The notes under the pieces: model-generated
Told to the model about the DNA's origin: nothing
What the model saw: only the letters and a program-made list of their open reading frames with translations
Databases searched by the model: none
Shown: positions 23,283 to 31,354 of the stretch, in pieces
Numbering within the stretch: the first letter of the stretch is position 1
Layout of the letters: the number at the start of each line of letters is the position of its first letter
Assembly: GCA_036489495.1 (NCBI GenBank)
Contig: DASXFR010000099.1
Location: forward strand, 1 to 33,967
From: DASZIT01 sp036489495
GTDB lineage: Bacteria > Actinomycetota > Acidimicrobiia > Acidimicrobiales > RAAP-2
Direction of reading: 5' to 3'
DNA: 33,967 nucleotides
Made by a program: the position numbers and the translations under genes

Positions 23283-25354
23283 TGACGATGACCACGACCC
23301 AGCCCGGGCCACCACCGGGACCGACGACTCAGGCTCACGGAGTCGCCCAGCCCCGCGGCCTGTTCGACCGCGAGATCCTCCGCCGGGCGCTGCTCGACGC
23401 CTTCCTCAAGTTGAACCCGGCCGTCCAGATCCGGAACCCGGTGATGTTCGTCGTTCTGGTGGGAACGGTGATCACCTTCATCGAGGCGATCGGGAATTCC
23501 TCCACCTTCACCTGGTCCATCACCATCTGGCTGTTCCTGACCGTCATCTTCGCCAACTTCGCCGAGGCGATGGCCGAGGGCCGGGGGAAGGCCCAGGCCG
23601 ACACCCTCCGCCGGATGCGGTCGGAGACCGAGGCCCGGCGCCTGCTCTCCGACCGGACCGAGGAGCTGGTGGCGGCGGCCACCCTGACCCAGGGCGACCT
23701 GGTCGTCTGCGAGGCCGGCGACCTGATCCCCTCCGACGGAGAGATCATCGAGGGCATCGCCTCGGTCGACGAGTCGGCCATCACCGGCGAGTCGGCCCCG
23801 GTCATCCGCGAGTCGGGGGGCGACCGGTCGGCGGTTACCGGCGGCACCAAGGTGCTGTCCGACCGGATTGTGGTCCGTATCACCGCCGAACGCGGCCAGA
23901 CCTTCCTCGACCGGATGATCACGTTGGTGGAAGGAGCCAACCGACAGAAGACCCCCAACGAGATCGCCCTCACCATCCTGTTGGCCGTCCTGACCATCGT
24001 GTTCCTGCCGGTGGTGGTGGCCCTCCAGCCCTTCGGTCACTACGCGGGAGCCACTGTCTCGGCGGTCGTACTGGTCGCCCTGCTGGTCTGCCTCATCCCC
24101 ACCACCATCGGGGCGCTGCTCTCCGCCATCGGCATCGCCGGCATGGACCGGCTGGTCCAGCGCAACGTGTTGGCCATGAGCGGGCGGGCGGTGGAGGCGG
24201 CCGGTGACGTCCAGACCCTGTTGCTGGACAAGACCGGCACCATCACCCTTGGGAACCGGATGGCCTCCGAATTCCTCCCTGTCGAGGGCCGCACCGAACA
24301 GGAGGTAGCCGACGCCGCCCAACTCGCCTCCCTGGCCGACGAGACCCCCGAGGGACGTTCGATCGTGGTGTTGGCCAAGGAACGCTTCGACATCCGGGAG
24401 CGTGAGCTGGAAGGGGAGCACGCCTTTGTTCCCTTCTCCGCCACCACCCGGATGTCCGGGCTCGACGTCGACCCGCGCCAGATCCGTAAAGGGGCGGCCG
24501 AGTCGGTCAAGGCGTGGTCCGGCGAGCACGGCGGCACCGTCCCCGATGACCTCGACGCCATCGTCGAGCGGGTGTCCCGGGCCGGGTCCACCCCGCTGGT
24601 GGTGGCCGACGGCCCCGACATCCTCGGGGTCATCGAGCTCAAGGACGTGGTCAAGCAGGGCATCCGGGAGAAGTTCGACGAGATGCGGCGGATGGGCATC
24701 CGCACGGTGATGATCACCGGAGACAATCCCCTCACCGCCGCCGCCATTGCCCAGGAGGCCGGGGTCGACGACTTCCTGGCCGAGGCCACCCCCGAGGCGA
24801 AGATGGCCCTGATCCGCAGCGAGCAGGAGGGTGGCAAGTTGGTCGCCATGACCGGGGACGGCACCAACGACGCCCCGGCGCTGGCCCAGGCCGATGTCGG
24901 GGTGGCGATGAACACCGGGACCACCGCGGCCAAGGAGGCCGGCAACATGGTCGACCTCGACTCCAACCCGACCAAGCTCATCGACGTGGTGGAGATCGGC
25001 AAGCAGCTCCTCATCACCCGGGGATCGCTGACCACCTTTTCCATCGCCAACGATGTGGCCAAGTACTTCGCCATCATCCCCGCCCTGTTCGTCGCCACCT
25101 ACCCCCAGCTCAACACGCTCAACATCATGAAGCTGCACACCCCCCAGAGCGCGGTGCTGTCGGCGGTCATCTTCAATGCCCTGGTCATCGTGGCACTGAT
25201 CCCGTTGGCCCTGCGAGGCGTCAAGTTCCGGGCGGCCGGCTCGGCCGCCATCCTGCGTCGGAACGTCTGGATCTACGGCGTCGGCGGGATCATCGTCCCG
25301 TTCATCTTCATCAAACTCATCGATCTCGTGCTCGTCGCCCTGCACGCTTACTGA
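23282..25354 (+). CDS. kdpB: KdpB, P-type ATPase subunit of the K+ transporter
   Basis: The 690-residue P-type ATPase (E. coli 682) contains the actuator motif 'TGES' (168-171), whose Ser is the inhibitory phosphorylation site in E. coli. It also has the phosphorylated Asp316 in 'LLLDKTGTITLGN', the N-domain nucleotide-site segment 'FVPFSATTRMSG', and the hinge 'TGDGTNDAPALAQADVGVAM'. KdpB hydrolyses ATP to drive high-affinity K+ uptake. The N-terminal 20 or so residues are Pro/Thr/Gln-rich, longer than in E. coli. It overlaps kdpA by one base and is followed by kdpC after 13 bp. Confidence 0.97.
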   Translation: MTMTTTQPGPPPGPTTQAHGVAQPRGLFDREILRRALLDAFLKLNPAVQIRNPVMFVVLVGTVITFIEAIGNSSTFTWSITIWLFLTVIFANFAEAMAEGRGKAQADTLRRMRSETEARRLLSDRTEELVAAATLTQGDLVVCEAGDLIPSDGEIIEGIASVDESAITGESAPVIRESGGDRSAVTGGTKVLSDRIVVRITAERGQTFLDRMITLVEGANRQKTPNEIALTILLAVLTIVFLPVVVALQPFGHYAGATVSAVVLVALLVCLIPTTIGALLSAIGIAGMDRLVQRNVLAMSGRAVEAAGDVQTLLLDKTGTITLGNRMASEFLPVEGRTEQEVADAAQLASLADETPEGRSIVVLAKERFDIRERELEGEHAFVPFSATTRMSGLDVDPRQIRKGAAESVKAWSGEHGGTVPDDLDAIVERVSRAGSTPLVVADGPDILGVIELKDVVKQGIREKFDEMRRMGIRTVMITGDNPLTAAAIAQEAGVDDFLAEATPEAKMALIRSEQEGGKLVAMTGDGTNDAPALAQADVGVAMNTGTTAAKEAGNMVDLDSNPTKLIDVVEIGKQLLITRGSLTTFSIANDVAKYFAIIPALFVATYPQLNTLNIMKLHTPQSAVLSAVIFNALVIVALIPLALRGVKFRAAGSAAILRRNVWIYGVGGIIVPFIFIKLIDLVLVALHAY

Positions 25355-25367
25355 TGGAGGCCCGCTG

Positions 25368-25970
25368 ATGCTTGTCCACCTTCGCCGGTCCCTGGTCATG
25401 GCCATCATCTGCCTGGTGTTCTTCGGCTTCGTCTATGCCCTGGCCGGTACCGGCGTGGCCCAAGCGCTGTTCAAGAACCAGGCCGACGGTTCGATCGGCC
25501 CCAATGGGTCGACGCTGATCGGGCAAAACTGGTCGAGCCCGAAGTGGTTCCACGGCCGCCCCGACGACACCGGGCCCTATGCCGCGGATCCGAAGGCCAC
25601 CCCCCCGGTCGCCGGCGGGGACAATCCGCTGGTGGCCAACGGCAGCAACGGGGAGTCGGGGGGGACAGCCCTGGGCCCGCACTCCAAAGTCCTGTTGACC
25701 AATACCCAGGCCCTGGTCGCCTACTGGCACAATCTCGGCGTCAATCCGACTCCCGACCTGGTCACGACTTCGGGGAGTGGGTACGACCCCGACATCACCC
25801 CGGACGACGCGCGGGTCCAGATCCCGATGGTCGCCAAGGCCACCGGCATCGCCCCCTCGAAGCTGCGGGCCCTGATCACGCAGAAGACCAATAGTGCGCA
25901 GCTGGGTTTCCTGGGCAGCAGCTTCGTCAATGTGCTGCAGCTGAACGAGGCACTGGCCAACCTCCACTGA
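25368..25970 (+). CDS. kdpC: KdpC subunit of the K+-transporting ATPase
   Basis: The 200-residue protein has one N-terminal membrane helix (about 8-30, 'VMAIICLVFFGFVYALAG'). An extracytoplasmic domain follows with family blocks 'GSTLIGQNWSSPKWFHGRPDDT', 'GGDNPLVANGSNGESGGTALGP' and 'YDPDITPDDARVQIPMVAKATG', ending 'FVNVLQLNEAL'. KdpC acts as a periplasmic-side helper that raises K+ affinity. GGAGG lies 7 bp before the ATG. It is the last gene of the operon; 34 bp further a convergent gene ends, and only a weak GAGGC/GCCTC pairing lies between. Confidence 0.95.
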   Translation: MLVHLRRSLVMAIICLVFFGFVYALAGTGVAQALFKNQADGSIGPNGSTLIGQNWSSPKWFHGRPDDTGPYAADPKATPPVAGGDNPLVANGSNGESGGTALGPHSKVLLTNTQALVAYWHNLGVNPTPDLVTTSGSGYDPDITPDDARVQIPMVAKATGIAPSKLRALITQKTNSAQLGFLGSSFVNVLQLNEALANLH

Positions 25971-26004
25971 GAGGCGGGAGCTCTGACCCCGACAGACGGT
26001 TGCC

Positions 26005-27240
26005 TCAGGTCGATCGGACGGTGAGCACCCGGCCGTTGTCCTGCATGATGTGACGGATGTCGTCCTCGGGAAAGTCGTAGCGGCGCAGGTCCAGCGCGAA
26101 GTCCCGGGGCTCGGAGAGGCCCTCGGCGTGGGGCCAGTCGGAGCCGAACAACAGCCGGTCCACCCCGAGCACGTCCTTCAACACACCCATATCGTCCTCG
26201 TAGAACGGGGCCACCCAGACGTGCTCCCGGAAAGCCTCGACCGGATCGGACCGGAATGACGTTGGCATCTGCCCGTAGGACTTGGCCAGCTTCTTGAGAA
26301 GGAGGGGCACCCACTCCGCCCCGGACTCGATGGTGGCCACCCGGACGTTCGGGAACCGGTCGAACAGGCCTTGGCAGACCAGTGCCGCCATCGTCTCGAA
26401 CGGGGGGCGGTCGGAGCTGATCACCGAGCGCAGCGGGGAGTGCCGGAAGGCCTCCAGATCGCCGTAGGGCTCCCAGTCGTTGATGTAGCGGCCGTAGCCG
26501 GCGTCGCCGGAATGGATCCCGACGGTGACTCCGGACTCGTTGACCAGTCCCCAGAACGGGTCGAACCGCGAGTCGGCCGGGGAGATCAACCCGATGGGGG
26601 AGTGGGCCGGACCTCCCTTGATGCAGACGATCCGGGCATCGGCGTCGAGCACCCGGGAGAGCTCGGCCACCGCCGCCTCCACGTCGACCAGGGTGATCAT
26701 CGGGGCGGCGTAGATGCGCTCTCGATAGGCGTAGCCCCAGTCGTCCTCGAGCCAGCGATTGAAAGCGCTGAACGCCGCCACCAGCGCCGGCGGGTCCGAA
26801 GCCAGCGACTCCTCCATGCCCACCCCCAGGGTCGGGAACAGGAAGCACCCGTCGAGGCCCTGTCGATCCATGACCGCCAGCCGCGCATCCCGGTCGCGGT
26901 ACTCGGGCCGGATCGGCTCGAGCTCACCGAACAGGGCCCGGATGTCCTTGGACCCGGGATTCCGGCCGCGGAAGTACTCGTCGAGACTCCCGGGCTTGGC
27001 CACCGGGTCGAAGGTGGGGTTGGGGATGAACTTGCTCACCTTGCCGCCGACCAGCAAGCGCGGCCGCCCGTTGATCTCGGCCCACTGCATGGCCCGCTTG
27101 GCCATGTCCTTGGGGATGTGACGGGTGTAGGCGTCGGTGGCCTCGTAGTAGTGGTTGTCGGCATCGAAGGTGGTGTAGTCGACGGCGGGGGAGTGGGTCT
27201 CCCCGGCAGGTGCCGCGGTCTCGGCGATGGTGGTGGTCAC
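26005..27240 (-). CDS. Amidohydrolase family (amidohydrolase_2-type) metal-dependent hydrolase
   Basis: About 411 residues of the amidohydrolase/ACMSD-like TIM-barrel type. It has 'FDADNHYYEATDAYTRHIP' (25-43), 'GIHSGDAGYGRYINDWEPYG' with a metal-ligand-type His, 'RVATIESGAEWVPLLLKKL', and 'LLFGSDWPHAEGL' carrying the conserved active-site Asp. Such enzymes decarboxylate or hydrolyse cyclic carboxylates in aromatic or steroid catabolism in actinobacteria. The GTG at 27240 is chosen because GAGGAG lies 5 bp upstream; a TTG at 27255 is less likely. It follows a second amidohydrolase-family gene by 61 bp on the same strand. The substrate is not known. Confidence 0.83.
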   Translation of the reverse strand: MTTTIAETAAPAGETHSPAVDYTTFDADNHYYEATDAYTRHIPKDMAKRAMQWAEINGRPRLLVGGKVSKFIPNPTFDPVAKPGSLDEYFRGRNPGSKDIRALFGELEPIRPEYRDRDARLAVMDRQGLDGCFLFPTLGVGMEESLASDPPALVAAFSAFNRWLEDDWGYAYRERIYAAPMITLVDVEAAVAELSRVLDADARIVCIKGGPAHSPIGLISPADSRFDPFWGLVNESGVTVGIHSGDAGYGRYINDWEPYGDLEAFRHSPLRSVISSDRPPFETMAALVCQGLFDRFPNVRVATIESGAEWVPLLLKKLAKSYGQMPTSFRSDPVEAFREHVWVAPFYEDDMGVLKDVLGVDRLLFGSDWPHAEGLSEPRDFALDLRRYDFPEDDIRHIMQDNGRVLTVRST

Positions 27241-27301
27241 AGGTGCTCCTCTCAATCCAGTTGCTCAGTTGGCGATTCGATGGGGCTGGAGATGCGCACG
27301 G

Positions 27302-28177
27302 TCAATCGAGTCCCAGCACCCGAAGGGCGTTGGTGCGAAGGAATTTGGGCCAGACGTCGTCTTTGAATCCGACGTTGGGCATCTCGGTCATGATCCGCTC
27401 GATGGAGAGGCCCATGGGGAAATAGCCGGCGTAGATGATCTTGTCCGCCCCCCGGGTGTTGGCGTAGTTGACGATGTCCTGCGGGTAGTACTTGGGGGCG
27501 AAGGCGCTGGTGGAGTAGTGCAGCCCGGGCCACTTGAGCATGAGCTTGACCGCCAGCTCGGTCCACGGCTCGCATCCGTGCCGGGTCACGAAGATGAGTT
27601 CGGGGAAGTCGAACATGACCTCGTCGATCAGCTCGACGTGCTGGGGGGCGGCCTTGAGCCGGGGTCCCGGGATCCCGGCACAGCAGAAGATCGGGATCCC
27701 CAGCTCCACGCACTTGGCATAGAGCGGGTACATCTTCTTGTCGTTGATGGGAACCTGGGGGAAGGTGCCGCTCGGGAACACGCCCACCGCCCGAGTGCCG
27801 TAGGTCTCGTGCTCGCGAACCAGCCGCCGGATCCCTTCCATGCCGTCGTTGGGATCCGCACTCGAGGAGGCGACGAAGCGGTCGGGGTGGCGTTTCAGCG
27901 CCTCGGCCCCGATACCCGACGGGTCGCCGACGCCGATCAAGCCCTTGTCGATCCCCCAGAGGTCCATCTCCCGCAGGGTGACTCCGATCGGGTCGTCGGA
28001 GCCTTCCAGTGCCTTCTCGGGGACGTCCTTGAACATGTACTCGACCGGGAAGTCGAACTCTTCTTTGGACTCGGTGTCCTTGGTCTGCCGGGTAATGAAC
28101 CGGTAGACCTCTTTCATGTCGGGGTGGGGGAAGCCCAACATGGTGTCCACCGCCCCGATGTCTGATGGCATGCCCAT
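27302..28177 (-). CDS. Amidohydrolase-superfamily-like protein with altered active-site motifs
   Basis: The 291-residue protein has the amidohydrolase_2 barrel pattern ('GIDKGLIGVGDPSGIGAEALKRHPDRFV', 'GTRAVGVFPSGTFPQVPINDKKMYPLYAKCVELGIPI' region, 'HVELIDEVMFDFPELIFVTRHGCEPWTEL'). The N-terminal metal motif is replaced by 'VDTMLGFPHPD' and the usual 'FGSDWPH' by 'IYAGYFPMG', so the standard Asp ligand is missing. It may bind metal differently, act without it, or be a partner of the downstream amidohydrolase. The ATG at 28177 has GGGAGGGG about 9 bp upstream; a second ATG is two codons on. First gene of the pair, transcribed from the promoter at 28277-28250. Confidence 0.75.
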   Translation of the reverse strand: MGMPSDIGAVDTMLGFPHPDMKEVYRFITRQTKDTESKEEFDFPVEYMFKDVPEKALEGSDDPIGVTLREMDLWGIDKGLIGVGDPSGIGAEALKRHPDRFVASSSADPNDGMEGIRRLVREHETYGTRAVGVFPSGTFPQVPINDKKMYPLYAKCVELGIPIFCCAGIPGPRLKAAPQHVELIDEVMFDFPELIFVTRHGCEPWTELAVKLMLKWPGLHYSTSAFAPKYYPQDIVNYANTRGADKIIYAGYFPMGLSIERIMTEMPNVGFKDDVWPKFLRTNALRVLGLD

Positions 28178-28218
28178 GGGTGTTGGTCCCCTCCCGGTTC
28201 GATGGGTCCGGCCGCATC

Positions 28219-28277
28219 TTGTCGCGATGTGGTCGCTCGATCTATACTAATATTAGAATCTAGTTTCGATTTGTCAA
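28219..28277. promoter_or_regulatory. Divergent promoters with central CTAATATTAG palindrome, probable TetR operator
   Basis: Minus strand: TTGACA (28277-28272), 16 bp, TAATAT (28255-28250), driving the amidohydrolase genes. Plus strand: TTGTCG (28219-28224), 18 bp, TATACT (28243-28248), driving the TetR gene. The perfect palindrome CTAATATTAG (28247-28256) overlaps both -10 regions, so one bound TetR dimer could repress both directions. The AT-rich stretch stands out from the GC-rich surroundings. Confidence 0.6.
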
Positions 28278-28380
28278 ACGACCTGGTCAGAGCCCGTCGA
28301 CCCTGGGGCAGGATCGCAGACATGCAAAGGAAGCCGGGAATGAGACCACCGATTCCCTTACCCACCGCGGCGAGCAGTCG

Positions 28381-28986
28381 ATGAGAAGCACCGTCCTCCA
28401 GGGTGGCGAGCCGGCCGCCGGAAGCCTCAGCACCAACCAGGCCGCCCGCCGTCAGCGCATCGTGGACACCGCGCTGGGCCTACTGGAGGTACGCGAGTAC
28501 GAGCGCATCCAGGTCAAGGACGTCGCCGAAGGCGCCTCGGTGGCGCTGGGCACCGTCTACCACTACTTTTCGTCGAAGGAACAACTGTTTGGCGAGGTGC
28601 TGGTGCAGTGGGCGGGGACCCTCGGCGCCAACATCAGCCGCCGGTCACTGGCCGGGGCCGATCCGGCTTCGCGGCTGGAGGACGCCCTGCACCGGTCGGT
28701 TCGGGCGTTCGAGCGCCGGCCGCAACTGGCCAAACTGGTCGCTCGTCTGGAGGTCTCCGAAGACCCCTTCGCCTCCGACGTGCTCAGCCGCCTGGATGCG
28801 ACCACCAACCAGGTCTACCTCACCGCCCTCGACGGCTTCGAACCCGAGAAGGCCCGGCGGGTGGTGCGGGTGGCCGATGCCGTGCTCGACAGCTCGCTGC
28901 GGGCGTGGTCGGCCGGGCGGATTCCGATCAAAGTGGTGTACCGGTCGCTCAGCGATGTCGTCGCGCTGTTGTTGCCGGCGGGGTGA
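28381..28986 (+). CDS. TetR family transcriptional regulator
   Basis: The 201-residue protein has a TetR N-terminus: 'RRQRIVDTALGLLEVREYERIQVKDVAE' and the helix-turn-helix 'GASVALGTVYHYFSSKEQLFGEVL' (51-74). A helical ligand domain follows, with 'RLEDALHRSVRAFERRPQLAKLVARLEVSEDPFASDVLSRL'. The N-terminal 20 residues precede the fold. The ATG at 28381 is the first usable start in this frame, leaving a leader of roughly 125 nt and a weak ribosome site. It is divergent from two amidohydrolase genes and probably controls them and itself at 28247-28256. The general shape recalls regulators of lipid or steroid catabolism such as KstR, but this is only resemblance. Confidence 0.85.
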   Translation: MRSTVLQGGEPAAGSLSTNQAARRQRIVDTALGLLEVREYERIQVKDVAEGASVALGTVYHYFSSKEQLFGEVLVQWAGTLGANISRRSLAGADPASRLEDALHRSVRAFERRPQLAKLVARLEVSEDPFASDVLSRLDATTNQVYLTALDGFEPEKARRVVRVADAVLDSSLRAWSAGRIPIKVVYRSLSDVVALLLPAG

Positions 28987-28999
28987 GCTGGACTGAGGC

Positions 29000-30178
29000 T
29001 CAGCGGACCGGCTCGGACACCACTCCGAAGCGCTCCTGGTAGTGGGCCGACCGATCGCGGAGCTTGTCGGCATCGAGCCCGGTGTCGGCGAAACGGTAGC
29101 GGGCGCCGCCTCCGCCCCCGTCACCGGGATTGCTGGCCAGAAACGCCCGCATGCGCTGCTCGGTCTCGCCGGTGAGCTCCCGGCCGAGGGCGGTGTAGAG
29201 CTTGTCGATGGTCGAGAACGGGTCGTCCACGAACTCGGAGAACTGGACGTCGACCACCTGGTCAGCCGGGAAGGTCCCCCGGTCCCGCGCCTCCATGCCG
29301 CGGTCGAGGCCGACAAAGATGTCCTCGGCATAGTCGTTGGCGATCTCGGGCAGCGAAACCTCGTCGGTGGCCATCGCCCGCAGGTGGGCGGCGAGCGCGC
29401 TGGTCGAGGCGATGACTTTGAGGGGGTCCCGATGGGTCTGGATGACGATGGCATCGGGGTACTCGGCGGCGAGGGTGTCGAGGGACCAGAGATGGGCGGG
29501 CGACTTGAGCAGCCACTGGTCGGCGGGATGGCGGGATTGCAGGTGCTGGAGATACTGCCGGTGCCACTGATAGGCGGAGCCCAGCTCGGCGTCGTGGAGA
29601 AGCCAACGGTTGTAGGTCGGTACCCGGTACTGGATGGGGAAGATCATGCTGCGGAAGTCTCCGGCGGTGATCCGCACGCACTCCTGGCCGAGGAGCGCCC
29701 CCATCGGATGGAAGGTGGTGAACCCGGGCATGAGGGACTCGGCCATGTCGATGTTGGCTTGCACCTCGGCGATCCGTGGGTCGGAACGGTAGGTTGCCGT
29801 CTCCGGCGGCGGCATCGGGCGATCGACCTCCCAGGTCAGCGGGGCCCGCAGCGCCGGATCCTGGGCCAGGAGGTCATGGAGGATGGTGGTGCCGGTCCGG
29901 GGTTGGCCGACGATGACCAAGGGCCGCTCGATGGCGCCGGCCGCGACTTCGGGGTGGTCGCGCCGCCAGGCGGTGATGGCCAGACGGGTGGCGAGGTAGT
30001 TGGCAATATCCGCCCCGGCGATCTCTACCCCCAGGTCGTTGAGCCGGGCCTCCTGCTGCAGCGAGTCGAGGAGGATGTCGAGGCCCTCCTGCCATGCCGT
30101 GCCGCCGAAGTCCTCCTCGCCGGTGGTCGCGACCGCCTCGGCGACCAGGCGGTCCCGGTCGAAGCGTTCGGCCCCCAT
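29000..30178 (-). CDS. Sulfotransferase family protein (Sulfotransfer_3 type)
   Basis: The 392-residue protein carries the PAPS 5'-phosphosulfate loop 'VGQPRTGTTILHDLL' (90-104) and the later block 'WLLKSPAHLWSLDTLAAEYPDAIVIQTHRDPLKVIAS', which holds the 3'-phosphate-binding Arg/Ser. The C-terminus ends 'RDRSAHYQERFGV', a usual feature of actinobacterial members. It should transfer sulfate from PAPS to a hydroxyl, amine or lipid acceptor and release PAP. The ATG at 30178 shares a base with the stop of the upstream DUF1214 gene (TGATG), so the two are coupled; a longer frame to 30637 is read through that gene. CysQ-like phosphatase, encoded nearby, could remove PAP. The acceptor is unknown. 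Confidence 0.87.
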   Translation of the reverse strand: MGAERFDRDRLVAEAVATTGEEDFGGTAWQEGLDILLDSLQQEARLNDLGVEIAGADIANYLATRLAITAWRRDHPEVAAGAIERPLVIVGQPRTGTTILHDLLAQDPALRAPLTWEVDRPMPPPETATYRSDPRIAEVQANIDMAESLMPGFTTFHPMGALLGQECVRITAGDFRSMIFPIQYRVPTYNRWLLHDAELGSAYQWHRQYLQHLQSRHPADQWLLKSPAHLWSLDTLAAEYPDAIVIQTHRDPLKVIASTSALAAHLRAMATDEVSLPEIANDYAEDIFVGLDRGMEARDRGTFPADQVVDVQFSEFVDDPFSTIDKLYTALGRELTGETEQRMRAFLASNPGDGGGGGARYRFADTGLDADKLRDRSAHYQERFGVVSEPVR

Positions 30179-31275
30179 CAGCCACCCGCCTCGGTGATGG
30201 GCGCCACCCGGGTGGTGACCGGCGGCGGATCCGGGTTGTCGAGCCACCTGACGGTCACGAACCCCCGATGGCGGCCGCCGGTGTCGAGCCAGTTGTCGAC
30301 CCCCGGATCGGTGGCGGCGACGACGATCCGTACCCGCCCCTGACCGTCGGTGACCGCGCCGGCGTTGGTGACCGAGCTGTGCCGCCGGTGGGGGTCGATG
30401 CACTCGTGCCAGATGTTCTCGACGGTGACGCTCCACCAGCGGGTGTCGGGCGGCAGCAGGTCGATGATCAGCGCTTGGTCCGGATCCAGGCGGAAGGTGC
30501 CGATCATGTAGAGGTTGTCCGGGGTGGTGTCGGCCGCTCCGAGTTCGGCGGCTTCGGCGGTGACCAATTGGTTGGGCCGCTCGAGTAGCTCCGGTCGGAT
30601 GGTCCGGTGCAGGGTGGTGAGCTTGGCGATCGACCATGCCATCCCGGTCAGCTGCTGGGCGAGGATCTCGTCAGTGGGCGGCAAGGGATCGGCCGGACGA
30701 TCCAACGGCTCGATGGCAAGCTCGGCGAACGTTTCAGTGACCCGATCGGCAATGTACTCGCGGACCAGGATGGCTGAGCTGTCCTCGGGCATCGGGATCC
30801 AGGGGTCACTGCCGAGCTCCTCGGCGGTCGGCTCCGCGGCGGCCAGCACCAGCCCGAAGCTGCCGTCGTCGGCCAGCACCAGGTCGCGGTCGGAGATGTA
30901 GGCGGCCATGCGCCGAGGGGTGAGTCCCGTGCCAGCCAGTACCTGGAACCCGAGATAGGCACTGGTTCCCCGATGGCCGCGTACCCGGTAGCGGTGGCCA
31001 CCGTCGATCATGGCCAAGAAGTACTCGCCGTCGGGGGCCGGGCCACCGATGAGGCGGGCCCGGGTGTTCATGGAGAAGAACCAGGGAGACTGGTGGTCGA
31101 TGTCCAGCGAGAGCTCGGAGCACAACGCGGTGGCCCGGGCCAGAACCCGGAGGCCCTCGAGCAGTTCCAACTCGTTCTCGGCGTCGGCTTCGACCGACTT
31201 GGTCAGGTCATCGAGCATCTGACGCACGAATTGCCAGGCCTCCAGCGCCAGCGGGGCCTCTCCGGTCACCGTCAT
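30178..31275 (-). CDS. DUF1214 domain-containing protein
   Basis: The 365-residue product has the DUF1214-type C-terminal region: 'LIIDLLPPDTRWWSVTVENIWHECIDPHRRHSSVTNAGAVTDGQGRVRIVVAATDPGVDNWLDTGG' blocks spread over about residues 265-345. The middle part contains 'PDGEYFLAMIDGGHRYRVRGHRG', and the N-terminus is helical. Family members often occur beside sulfotransferases and lipid or steroid genes in actinobacteria; the function is not established. The ATG at 31275 is chosen because the frame further upstream is antisense to the CysQ-like gene and crosses the divergent promoter. No strong ribosome site. First gene of a two-gene operon with the sulfotransferase. Confidence 0.78.
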   Translation of the reverse strand: MTVTGEAPLALEAWQFVRQMLDDLTKSVEADAENELELLEGLRVLARATALCSELSLDIDHQSPWFFSMNTRARLIGGPAPDGEYFLAMIDGGHRYRVRGHRGTSAYLGFQVLAGTGLTPRRMAAYISDRDLVLADDGSFGLVLAAAEPTAEELGSDPWIPMPEDSSAILVREYIADRVTETFAELAIEPLDRPADPLPPTDEILAQQLTGMAWSIAKLTTLHRTIRPELLERPNQLVTAEAAELGAADTTPDNLYMIGTFRLDPDQALIIDLLPPDTRWWSVTVENIWHECIDPHRRHSSVTNAGAVTDGQGRVRIVVAATDPGVDNWLDTGGRHRGFVTVRWLDNPDPPPVTTRVAPITEAGG

Positions 31276-31290
31276 TCGCGGCGTTTGCGT

Positions 31291-31344
31291 TTGACGGAGG
31301 GTGCCATGTCCCTTATAGATACGACATCTCGGACCCGTTGACAA
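31291..31344. promoter_or_regulatory. Overlapping divergent promoters between DUF1214 and CysQ-like genes
   Basis: Plus strand: TTGACG (31291-31296), 17 bp, TATAGA (31314-31319). Minus strand: TTGTCA (31344-31339), 17 bp, TATCTA (31321-31316). The two -10 hexamers overlap by four bases, so polymerases would compete for the same DNA and cannot fire together. Both have consensus-length spacers. Confidence 0.6.
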
Positions 31345-31354
31345 GGAGCACCCG

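Noticed and set aside
23033..25408. 791-residue minus-strand ORF opposite kdpA/kdpB
   Set aside because: It is antisense to an intact kdpB with every P-type motif; its His/Asp/Gly-rich product matches nothing and arises from high-GC codon use on the other strand.
25971..26008. Terminator between kdpC and the convergent amidohydrolase gene
   Set aside because: Only 5-bp GAGGC/GCCTC arms with a long loop and no T run.
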